From Clostridia bacterium (GTDB taxonomy: Bacteria; Bacillota; Clostridia; Oscillospirales; CAG-272), in assembly GCA_900753285.1 (NCBI GenBank), contig CAADYN010000197.1:1-18607 (forward strand): DNA of 18,607 bases. The letters are read 5' to 3'. The notes under the pieces were generated by a model that did no database searches, was not told the origin of the DNA, and worked only from the letters and a program-made list of their open reading frames with translations. The first letter of the stretch is position 1, and the number at the start of each line of letters is the position of its first letter. Made by a program: the position numbers and the translations under genes. Below, piece by piece: positions 1 through 6,501 of this stretch.

Positions 1-576
1 GGCTACAACACCTGCCGTGAGAAAGCAGTCGCTATCTTCCAGAACAAGGCTGAGATATCAATGTGCCTGCCTTACCTCAAGGACAAAGCCGAGAGCTTCT
101 CGGACAGCATCGTAAACAACACACCGAACGGTCTTATCGTACTTAACGAAAAGCTCGAGGTTCAGCAGATAAACAACGCGGCGCGCAAGATTATGAATAT
201 CCGCTCGGCGTCAGATGTACTCGGCGATCTTGTGGTGCGTATTCTTGACCCGAAGGTGTTCCTCGAAGTGCTTAATACCGGACGTGACGTTCGCGACCAG
301 AGAATATACCTTGCCGAATACGGTAAATACGTTGAACAGACCGTCATTTACGATAAAGAGTACCGTCTCCTTATCTGCATAATGCGTGACGTTACCGACG
401 AGGAAAGCGAAAGAGAAAAGAAAGAAAACATAAGCCGTCAGACAGTAGAGATCGCGGATAAGGTCGTTGACAAGCAGATGCGTATCGTACAGGAGATAGC
501 GTCGCTTCTCGGCGAAACCGCGGCGGAAACAAAGATTGCCCTTACTAAACTGAAGGAGTCGATTTCAGATGAATGA
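1..576 (+). CDS. Sensory [FeFe]-hydrogenase (HydS-like), C-terminal part with PAS domain; 5' truncated
   Basis: The reading frame is open to the first base of the window, so only the last 191 residues are present. The first visible residues, GYNTCREKAVAIF, match the end of a small Fe-S cluster domain (PF04060 type, CGY-x-TCR). A PAS fold follows from about residue 35 (NTPNGLIVLNEKLEVQQINNA) to about residue 135 (LLICIMRDVTDEE), then a charged helical tail that could form a coiled coil. Group C [FeFe]-hydrogenases (HydS), known from Ruminococcus and other Clostridia, have this H-domain/Fe-S/PAS order and are thought to sense H2 or redox state rather than produce H2. The catalytic H-domain would lie upstream of the window and cannot be checked. 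The stop overlaps the phosphatase start by 8 bp, so the two are probably translationally coupled. The main alternative is another Fe-S/PAS protein without an H-domain; the neighbours make HydS more likely. Confidence 0.8.
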   Translation, partial: GYNTCREKAVAIFQNKAEISMCLPYLKDKAESFSDSIVNNTPNGLIVLNEKLEVQQINNAARKIMNIRSASDVLGDLVVRILDPKVFLEVLNTGRDVRDQRIYLAEYGKYVEQTVIYDKEYRLLICIMRDVTDEESEREKKENISRQTVEIADKVVDKQMRIVQEIASLLGETAAETKIALTKLKESISDE

Positions 577-1741
577 TCTGTGTGCCGATATCGGATATAA
601 AAGCATAAATCATTACGGTGAACAGCTCTGCGGCGACCATGTTGACATAATCGAGCAGAATGAAAATTCTACCGTTGTGGTGCTTGCGGACGGTCTCGGA
701 AGCGGAGTGAAGGCAAGCATTCTTTCCACGCTCACGTCAAAGATAATTTCAACGATGATGGCGGAGGGGCTTTCGCTTGAGGACTGCGTTGAGACTATCG
801 CCGCTACGCTTCCCGTTTGCTCCGTAAGAGGAGTTGCTTATTCGACATTTACCATAATCCATCTCATTGACAATTCTTACGCGGAGCTTATCCAGTACGA
901 TAACCCGCATATAATCCTGATAAGAGACTGCAAAAACTACGACTATCCGATGACTGAGATGAATATCGGCGGCAAGAAGATATACAAATCCCAGATAAAG
1001 CTGTGCGAAAACGATATTTTCATTGCGATGAGCGACGGATGTCCCCACGCCGGCATAGGACTTGCGTACAACTTCGGCTGGAAGAGGGAAGATATAACGT
1101 CGTTCATGGAGTCCATAGCTCATGTCGGATATACCGCAAAAACTCTTTCGACCATTCTTGTTGACGAGTGCAATAAGCTTTACGAGGATAAGCCGGGAGA
1201 CGACGCGACAGCCTGCATTGTCCGGATACGCAAGAGAGTGCCGATGAATATGCTCTTCGGTCCTCCGAGAAACCGTGACGACTGCGACAGAATGATGTCA
1301 CTGTTCTTCTCAAAGGAAGGAAAGCACATCGTCTGCGGCGGTACTACGTCTTCCATTGCGGCGAAATACCTCGGAAAAGAGCTTAAAACAAGCCTGAACT
1401 TCGAGAGAAGCGACATTCCTCCGATTGCTGAAATTGAAGGCGTCGATCTCGTTACCGAAGGTGTTATCACCGTCAACCGTGTCGTGGAATATGCAAAGGA
1501 TTACCTGAGAGACAACGAAAGCTACGAGCAATGGGGATACAAGAGGGACGGCGCGTCGCTTATCTGCCGAATGCTGTTTGAAGAGGCGACGGATATCAAC
1601 TTCTTCGTTGGCAGAGCAGTGAACCCCGCGCACCAGAACCCTGATCTTCCGATAAACTTCAATATCAAGATGAATCTTGTTGAAGAGCTTTCCGAATGTC
1701 TCAAGAAAATGGGTAAGCGAATTAAAGTTATTTATTTCTAA
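569..1741 (+). CDS. SpoIIE/PP2C-type serine phosphatase with extra C-terminal domain
   Basis: A 390-residue cytosolic protein with no signal peptide or membrane segment. Residues 1-222 form a SpoIIE-like PP2C metallophosphatase. The metal-binding aspartates are visible in VVVLADGLGSG (D41), FIAMSDGC (D156) and GDDATACIV (D211-D212). Residues 226-390, from MNMLFGPPRNRDD, form a second domain of about 165 residues containing VCGGTTSSIAAKYLGKEL; I cannot assign it to a named family. An AAGGAG box at 553-558 precedes the ATG, which sits inside the end of the upstream sensor gene. PP2C phosphatases next to HydS-type sensors and hydrogenases are a recurring arrangement in Clostridia, so the likely role is dephosphorylating a protein (perhaps an anti-sigma or anti-anti-sigma factor) in response to H2 or redox state. 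The substrate is not in the window. Confidence 0.85.
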   Translation: MNDLCADIGYKSINHYGEQLCGDHVDIIEQNENSTVVVLADGLGSGVKASILSTLTSKIISTMMAEGLSLEDCVETIAATLPVCSVRGVAYSTFTIIHLIDNSYAELIQYDNPHIILIRDCKNYDYPMTEMNIGGKKIYKSQIKLCENDIFIAMSDGCPHAGIGLAYNFGWKREDITSFMESIAHVGYTAKTLSTILVDECNKLYEDKPGDDATACIVRIRKRVPMNMLFGPPRNRDDCDRMMSLFFSKEGKHIVCGGTTSSIAAKYLGKELKTSLNFERSDIPPIAEIEGVDLVTEGVITVNRVVEYAKDYLRDNESYEQWGYKRDGASLICRMLFEEATDINFFVGRAVNPAHQNPDLPINFNIKMNLVEELSECLKKMGKRIKVIYF

Positions 1742-1759
1742 GTAAGAGGTTAATGATAG

Positions 1760-3184
1760 ATGAGAAAATTTGATACTAAAGTACAGCACCTGAAATACAA
1801 AGTTCTTCGCGAGGTTGCTCGTCAGGCATGGGCGGACACTCTCCTTGAGAACCTGCTCGATATTCCGAAAATCATAGTTCCGGGAAACACTCCCACTATG
1901 AGATGCTGCGTTTATAAAGAGCGCGCTATTCTCGGCGAAAGAGTAAAGCTCGCTATGGGCGGAGACAAGACTAACCCCAATGTTATCGAGGTTATCGAAA
2001 TCGCATGCGACGAATGTCCTGTCGGCGGATACGAAGTAACAAACGCCTGCCGCGGATGTCTTGCCCACCGTTGTGAGGATGTATGTAAGAGGGGAGCTAT
2101 CTCCTTTGACGAAAACCACGTTGCCCACATCGACAAGACAAAGTGCGTTGAGTGCGGAGCCTGCGCTAAGGTATGCCCCTACACAGCCATAGTAGGTCGT
2201 AAGCGTCCCTGCCAGAATGCCTGCAAGGTCAAAGCCATCTCCATGAACGAGAACAAGGCTGCGGCTATCGACAACAACAAATGTATCTCCTGCGGCGCAT
2301 GCGTATATCAGTGCCCGTTCGGAGCTATCATGGACAAGTCGTACATCCTTGATGCTATAGAGCTTCTCAAGAACCGCGACGGAAAGAACAAGGTTTACGC
2401 CATCGTAGCGCCTTCCATCTCCAGCCAGTTTACATACGCAAAGCTCGGTCAGGTTATCACCGGCATGAAGAAGCTCGGATTCCATACCGTAGTTGAAGCT
2501 GCTCTCGGAGCTGATATGGTAGCTCAGGCTGAATCAAAGGAGCTTGCCGAAAAGGGATTCCTCACAAGCTCATGCTGTCCGGCGTTTGTCGCTTATATAA
2601 AGAAGAACTTCCCCGCGCTCGTACCTTTTGTATCGCATAACCTCTCACCTATGGGAGCTATCTCAAAATACATCAAGGAAACCGAAGAAAACGCAAAGAT
2701 AATCTTCATCGGCCCATGCACTGCTAAAAAGGCTGAGGTTCAGCTTGATTCCGTAAAGCCGTATGTTGACGTTGTTCTTACATTTGAAGAGCTTCAGGCA
2801 CTCTTTGACAGCCGCGACCTCGACATTACCACACTTGAAGAGGACGTGCTCGACAACGCTTCCTACTACGGAAGAATCTTCGCTCGCTCCGGCGGTCTTT
2901 CCGATGCGGTTGCCGAAGGTCTTAAGGAACAGGGCCTTGAAGACTTCAAGCTCAACGCCTGCGCCTGCGACGGTATTGAAGCCTGCCGTGTAGCTCTGCT
3001 TAAAAAGAGCAAGAACCTCCTTGACGCTAACTTCATCGAAGGTATGGCTTGTATCGGCGGTTGTATCGGCGGTGCGGGATGCCTTACACACGGAGAAAAG
3101 AACAAGACCGAGGTTGACAAGTACGGTATGCTCGCTCACGAAAAGACTATAACCGAAGCCGTATCGGTTCTCCGGAAGAAATAA
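1760..3184 (+). CDS. [FeFe]-hydrogenase, group B-like, ferredoxin-dependent
   Basis: A 474-residue iron-only hydrogenase that would catalyse reversible H2 formation or uptake with ferredoxin. The N-terminal part (about 83-190) carries cysteine sets for [4Fe-4S] clusters, including CVECGACAKVCP (129-140) and CISCGACVYQCP (175-186). The H-cluster domain has all three signatures: L1 TSSCCPAF (269-276), L2 IGPCTAKKAE (317-326) and L3 EGMACIGGCIGGAGC (427-441). The four cluster ligands are therefore probably C273, C320, C431 and C435, and C272 occupies the proton-transfer cysteine position. L1 has an extra Ser compared with the classical TSCCPxW, and L2 has GPC rather than MPC, which fits group B rather than the group A HydA enzymes. 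An AAGAGG box at 1744-1749 precedes the ATG. The gene lies 18 bp after the phosphatase gene and is probably in the same operon. No maturation genes (hydE, hydF, hydG) are nearby. Confidence 0.92.
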   Translation: MRKFDTKVQHLKYKVLREVARQAWADTLLENLLDIPKIIVPGNTPTMRCCVYKERAILGERVKLAMGGDKTNPNVIEVIEIACDECPVGGYEVTNACRGCLAHRCEDVCKRGAISFDENHVAHIDKTKCVECGACAKVCPYTAIVGRKRPCQNACKVKAISMNENKAAAIDNNKCISCGACVYQCPFGAIMDKSYILDAIELLKNRDGKNKVYAIVAPSISSQFTYAKLGQVITGMKKLGFHTVVEAALGADMVAQAESKELAEKGFLTSSCCPAFVAYIKKNFPALVPFVSHNLSPMGAISKYIKETEENAKIIFIGPCTAKKAEVQLDSVKPYVDVVLTFEELQALFDSRDLDITTLEEDVLDNASYYGRIFARSGGLSDAVAEGLKEQGLEDFKLNACACDGIEACRVALLKKSKNLLDANFIEGMACIGGCIGGAGCLTHGEKNKTEVDKYGMLAHEKTITEAVSVLRKK

Positions 3185-3200
3185 ACTCTGACGAAATAAT

Positions 3201-3288
3201 AAAATACCGTGACGGTTTTGCTTTTTCCTAATATCGGCTTATATGACAAGTCGGTGCAGTGAAAAAACAGACGAAATCACGGTATTTT
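3201..3288. repeat. Widely spaced perfect 12-bp inverted repeat
   Basis: AAAATACCGTGA (3201-3212) and TCACGGTATTTT (3277-3288) are perfect inverted copies 64 bp apart. Inner bases (GCTTTTTC against GAAAAAAC) extend the pairing imperfectly. A short palindrome, ACCGTGACGGT (3206-3216), is nested in the left arm. The element fills the gap between the hydrogenase operon and the GH43-like gene. It could be a long hairpin acting as a terminator (the right arm ends in TTTTT), a pair of operator sites, or a small palindromic repeat element. A weak TATATT box at 3293-3298 could be the -10 of a GH43 promoter, which would place the right arm between -35 and -10. I saw no convincing target-site duplication. 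Confidence 0.6.
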
Positions 3289-3327
3289 TGATTATATTAA
3301 ACTTCACTAAAGAAAGCGAGAGACAAA

Positions 3328-4263
3328 ATGAGCAAATGCCCCTCACCCGTATTTGTCGACCCGATATACAACGGACCGGCAGATCCTATGGTTATTAAAA
3401 ATGTACAGAACGGCAAATTCTATATGTTCTACACTCAGCGAAGAGCAAGCACAGCCACGGAAGGAAGCGTCGCCTACTGCTACGGTTCAAAAATCGGAGT
3501 AGCCGAAGCATATGACGACGGTTCATACTGGTACTACCGCGGCGCGCTTGACTTGGAATTTGAATTCGGCGACAACACCTTCTGGGCTCCCGAAATCGTG
3601 TGGGACGAAGAATCGGCACTGTACCATATGTATGTCACCTACATCCGCGGAATTCACAGTCACTGGGCAGGAAACGCATCGATTCACCACTACATCTCCG
3701 AAGACTTGTTCCACTGGAAGCATATCGGAAAGCTCGAAATCGGCTCAAAGCGTATTATAGACCCGTGCCTGTTCAAGCTTCCGAGCGGTACATGGCGTAT
3801 GTGGTACAAGGATGAGCGAAGCGGAGCACACACCTTCTATGCGGACAGCGATGACTTATACAACTGGAAGGATATCGGTCAGGCAACGTTCGACGGAGCG
3901 CAGGAAGGCCCGAATGTATTCGAGTTCGGCGGAAAATACTGGCTTATCGCAGACGAGTGGAGAGGACTGGCGATTTATTCCTCTGACGATCTCACCGTTT
4001 TCACAAGACAGGAAGGAGCAAATATCCTCTGTGACGTGAGCAACAGACCTCTTGACGGTGCGATAGGAAGACACGCGGACGTCATCAGCTGCGGAGAACA
4101 CGCGTATATTGTGTATTTCGTCCACTACAACGACACGATGGCAGGCGAAAATCCGAGCAATATCCAGCACGCGCCCACCGTCGTACACATTGCGGAGCTT
4201 CACATAAAGGATGGAAAGCTCACCTGCGACAGAAACGAAGAATTCGAGCTTATCTTAAAGTAA
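3328..4263 (+). CDS. Glycoside hydrolase family 43-like five-bladed beta-propeller enzyme
   Basis: A 311-residue protein without a signal peptide, the usual length of a single-domain GH43/clan-F enzyme. The repeated blade pattern (WAPEIVWDEE-x-YHMYVTY, GTWRMWYKDE, GKYWLIADEW, HAYIVYFVHY) marks a five-bladed propeller. The three expected acidic residues are visible: D19 in NGPADPMV (base), D145 in IIDPCLF (pKa modulator) and E193 in QEGPNVFE (acid). These enzymes usually remove arabinose, xylose or galactose from oligosaccharides, but the family has many specificities and related GH117/GH130-like propellers look similar, so the substrate is open. Lacking an export signal, it probably acts on imported oligosaccharides. 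The ribosome binding site is weak (GCGAGAG before the ATG). It converges with the fucosidase gene across a shared terminator. Confidence 0.8.
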   Translation: MSKCPSPVFVDPIYNGPADPMVIKNVQNGKFYMFYTQRRASTATEGSVAYCYGSKIGVAEAYDDGSYWYYRGALDLEFEFGDNTFWAPEIVWDEESALYHMYVTYIRGIHSHWAGNASIHHYISEDLFHWKHIGKLEIGSKRIIDPCLFKLPSGTWRMWYKDERSGAHTFYADSDDLYNWKDIGQATFDGAQEGPNVFEFGGKYWLIADEWRGLAIYSSDDLTVFTRQEGANILCDVSNRPLDGAIGRHADVISCGEHAYIVYFVHYNDTMAGENPSNIQHAPTVVHIAELHIKDGKLTCDRNEEFELILK

Positions 4264-4267
4264 TGCA

Positions 4268-4315
4268 AAAATGACTGCAAACCTTGCTTAAACCAAGCGG
4301 GAATGCAGTCATTTT
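4268..4315. terminator. Bidirectional intrinsic terminator between convergent genes
   Basis: AAAATGACTGCA (4268-4279) and TGCAGTCATTTT (4304-4315) form a perfect 12-bp stem around a 24-nt loop. The A-rich and T-rich ends let the hairpin work in both directions. It lies just after the GH43-like stop (+) and just before the fucosidase stop (-). Confidence 0.85.
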
Positions 4316-4331
4316 GATTTGTCGGGGTAAA

Positions 4332-5297
4332 TTATCTCTTCTGCCAACCTGCGGGTATCTCTTCAAGCGGAGCGGGGAACTTTACTTCCTTGCCGATTTC
4401 AGCGAATCTTTCCGCAAGGTTATCACCTACTACGCCGTCCGGATCGGGGCTGAGGTTCATGATAAACGTAACGTTCATGCCGAAGCAGCGGTTCATCAGC
4501 TTGAGTGCCCAGTCCGCGCTTTTTACAGGCTGATCCTTATGCTCGTCGCGGTTGAACCATGTGGTAGTGAGAGTCTGGCAAAGCGCGCCGGGACCTTCAA
4601 ATCCGTTATCAACATCCTGACCTGCGCCGTTTTCAAAGAATACGATGTCGGTTCCCTTGATTCCTTCGGTGCATCCGATGTTCATGAGAAGGCAGTTCGG
4701 CTGGAGCTTTTTGACAAGCGCGTCAACTTCTTCAAAGGGAAGAGTTTTGTATGAAGGACCGCCCCAGGGAGCATTCCATCCGTCAATTACAAGGTACGGT
4801 ATCTCGCCGTAGTTTGTGAGAAGCTCCGTTATCTGACCGAGCACCATCTCGCGGTGAGCCTCGGTGAATTCATAACGTCCGAGCTTTGAGGTAAGGTCGA
4901 GGATGGAGAAGTAAAGTCCCGCCTTCATTCCCTCCGCACGGAATGCACTCAAAAATTCTGCCACAACATCGGTCTTGTTGGTCGCGTTTCTGACGCAGTG
5001 CTCGGTGTATTTGCTGTCCCAGAGACAGAAGCCTTCGTGATGCTTTGTGGTGAGAATACCGAAACGACAGCCTGCGCTCTTCGCTATCTTAGCCCACTTC
5101 TTACAGTCGAGGTGACGCGGGTTCCAGTCGGCTTCGTTGAACGGGTATTGTCTCGCGTCTCCTCCGTTTTCCACTCCGTATTCCCAGTCGATTATGTCCT
5201 TTGAATCGTGGAATTGTGCCGCCGCGCTGTTCCAGTGAATGAAGGTGCCGAGACGCTCGTTCACAAAATCCTTTTGCAGTTCTATGAGTTTATCCAT
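4332..5297 (-). CDS. Alpha-L-fucosidase, GH29, compact single-domain form
   Basis: A 321-residue protein with no signal peptide. GH29 hallmarks are clear: RLGTFIHWNS near the start (15-24), AKSAGCRFGILTTKHHEGFCLWDS (72-95, the conserved strand and His-His motif) and YLVIDGWNAPWGG (168-180), where D172 is the likely nucleophile. GH29 proteins are usually about 450 residues with a C-terminal beta-sandwich; here only the (beta/alpha)8 catalytic domain is present. The reaction would be hydrolysis of terminal alpha-linked L-fucose, probably from imported oligosaccharides in the cytosol. GAGGTAAG sits just upstream of the ATG, and a consensus promoter lies at 5333-5361. The gene diverges from the metallophosphoesterase gene. 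The general acid is not identifiable by eye, so linkage preference is unknown. Confidence 0.9.
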   Translation of the reverse strand: MDKLIELQKDFVNERLGTFIHWNSAAAQFHDSKDIIDWEYGVENGGDARQYPFNEADWNPRHLDCKKWAKIAKSAGCRFGILTTKHHEGFCLWDSKYTEHCVRNATNKTDVVAEFLSAFRAEGMKAGLYFSILDLTSKLGRYEFTEAHREMVLGQITELLTNYGEIPYLVIDGWNAPWGGPSYKTLPFEEVDALVKKLQPNCLLMNIGCTEGIKGTDIVFFENGAGQDVDNGFEGPGALCQTLTTTWFNRDEHKDQPVKSADWALKLMNRCFGMNVTFIMNLSPDPDGVVGDNLAERFAEIGKEVKFPAPLEEIPAGWQKR

Positions 5298-5332
5298 AGC
5301 TTACCTCACATATGATTATTTATTTCGAGATA

Positions 5333-5361
5333 ATTATATCAAAATGTCCACACTATGTCAA
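5333..5361 (-). promoter_or_regulatory. Consensus housekeeping promoter for the fucosidase gene
   Basis: On the minus strand, TTGACA (5361-5356) and TATAAT (5338-5333) are both perfect and separated by exactly 17 bp. Transcription would begin near 5326 and give a leader of about 30 nt with the GAGGTAAG ribosome binding site. Confidence 0.88.
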
Positions 5362-5394
5362 CCGAAAGCGGAGAGATACAAAAAACTGCGTAAA

Positions 5395-5413
5395 ATACGA
5401 TAGATTTTCGTAT
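5395..5413. promoter_or_regulatory. Palindrome in the divergent intergenic region, possible operator
   Basis: ATACGA (5395-5400) and TCGTAT (5408-5413) are inverted with a 7-bp AT-rich spacer. A second, overlapping pair, ACGATA (5397-5402) and TATCGT (5416-5421), is also present. The site lies between the two divergent promoters, just upstream of the -35 of the phosphoesterase promoter, where a regulator could affect both genes. No regulator gene is adjacent. The arms are short and AT-rich, so chance is possible. Confidence 0.4.
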
Positions 5414-5420
5414 AATATCG

Positions 5421-5449
5421 TTGTTTTATCACGTTAGCTGTGGTAGAAT
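5421..5449 (+). promoter_or_regulatory. Probable promoter for the metallophosphoesterase gene
   Basis: TTGTTT (5421-5426) and TAGAAT (5444-5449) are separated by 17 bp. Each box differs from consensus at one or two positions. The predicted start, near 5456, leaves about 20 nt before the ATG, including the GGAGAG ribosome binding site. An alternative TATAAT at 5411-5416 has no good -35 box. Confidence 0.65.
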
Positions 5450-5476
5450 AAAACAAAAACGAAATCGGAGAGAGCT

Positions 5477-6433
5477 ATGCCGACAATACAAAAGCCAAAG
5501 GACAGGGAGCTTGTTATACTCAACATAACCGACACACATATCACAAAGAAAGACCTTGACGAAAAGAACGACAGCTTCAGAACAATGTGTTCTACAACGG
5601 AAGAGCTTGTGCGCAGAGTGAAGCCCGACCTCATCACCCACACGGGAGACTTTACGTTTGAAAATTCCATTCCGGTGTATGAGTTCTACGCGGATTTTCT
5701 TGATAAGTTCGGGATTCCATATGCTTTTGTCTGGGGAAACCACGATAACGAGACCGACATGAACGGACTTCACCGAGCCGCCGCCGCATTCCACGGACAT
5801 AAGCTGTGTCTGTTTGAGGAAGGGGACGAGAGCCTCGGAAGCGGAAACTATGTCATCGAGATAGAGGAGAGCGGAAAAGCAGTCGAGGCGCTCATCATGA
5901 TGGACACGCACGACAAGACTTTTTCAAAGGACGACTGGTCATTCGCGCATCTCACGGAAAAACAGCTCAAGTGGTACGAGGACAGAGTTCGGGAGCTGAA
6001 AGAGAAGGGCTGCGGCGAGAGCATACTGTTCACCCATATGCCGATTTACGCCTACAAGACCGCGTATTATGCCGCCGTGAAGAATCCCGAATACAGAGCG
6101 GGACTGTGGGAAAGCTACGGCAGCGGAATATGGAATGAAGAGTACAAGGACTCCATCGGCGTGAAGTGGGAAGACATATGCTGCCCGAAGGCTGACGACG
6201 GGGTGCTCGAGAAGCTGACGGAATGCGGACACACGAAATACGCTTTCTGCGGACATGAGCATGTGAACAATTTCTCAATAAAATACCGCGGAGTACGCCT
6301 TACATACGCACTGAAAACCGGACCCGGTGCGTACTGGGAACCCGAGATGAACGGCGGAACGGTGATAAAGATAGGCTCTCGCGGACTGTGCGATATGTAT
6401 CACGAATACATTGTCCCCGAAAGACTGAAATAA
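5477..6433 (+). CDS. Calcineurin-like metallophosphoesterase
   Basis: A 318-residue cytosolic protein with no signal peptide. The five metallophosphoesterase blocks are present in order: ITDTH (17-21), HTGDF (55-59), WGNHDN (86-91), LFTHMPIY (183-190) and FCGHEHVN (257-264). These supply the Asp, His and Asn ligands for two metal ions. The family hydrolyses phosphomonoesters, phosphodiesters or pyrophosphates, and the substrate cannot be read from sequence. Its length and motif spacing resemble purple-acid-phosphatase-like bacterial members. GGAGAG is placed well before the ATG. It shares a divergent intergenic region with the fucosidase gene and converges on the GH20 gene, so a role in handling phosphorylated sugars or glycan products is plausible but unproven. 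Confidence 0.88.
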   Translation: MPTIQKPKDRELVILNITDTHITKKDLDEKNDSFRTMCSTTEELVRRVKPDLITHTGDFTFENSIPVYEFYADFLDKFGIPYAFVWGNHDNETDMNGLHRAAAAFHGHKLCLFEEGDESLGSGNYVIEIEESGKAVEALIMMDTHDKTFSKDDWSFAHLTEKQLKWYEDRVRELKEKGCGESILFTHMPIYAYKTAYYAAVKNPEYRAGLWESYGSGIWNEEYKDSIGVKWEDICCPKADDGVLEKLTECGHTKYAFCGHEHVNNFSIKYRGVRLTYALKTGPGAYWEPEMNGGTVIKIGSRGLCDMYHEYIVPERLK

Positions 6434-6440
6434 CAAAAGA

Positions 6441-6484
6441 ATCCTCCGTATGACATTTGTTTTTGCCATACAGAGGATCTTTTT
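6441..6484. terminator. Bidirectional intrinsic terminator
   Basis: ATCCTCCGTATG (6441-6452) pairs with CATACAGAGGAT (6467-6478) around a 14-nt loop and is followed by CTTTTTAT on the + strand. The single imperfect pair is C-A in + strand RNA but a G-U wobble in - strand RNA. It lies between the convergent phosphoesterase and GH20 genes. Confidence 0.8.
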
Positions 6485-6501
6485 ATTTGGCGTTTGTTTT
6501 A

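Noticed and set aside
1310..2485. 391-codon open frame on the minus strand
   Set aside because: It is antisense to the phosphatase and hydrogenase genes, whose motifs are intact. Codon bias in those genes removes stops from this frame; the translation shows no family features.
4284..4754. 156-codon open frame on the + strand
   Set aside because: It is antisense to the fucosidase gene and begins inside the shared terminator.
5411..5416. TATAAT as the main phosphoesterase -10 box
   Set aside because: No acceptable -35 box lies 16-18 bp upstream; the pair at 5421/5444 fits better.
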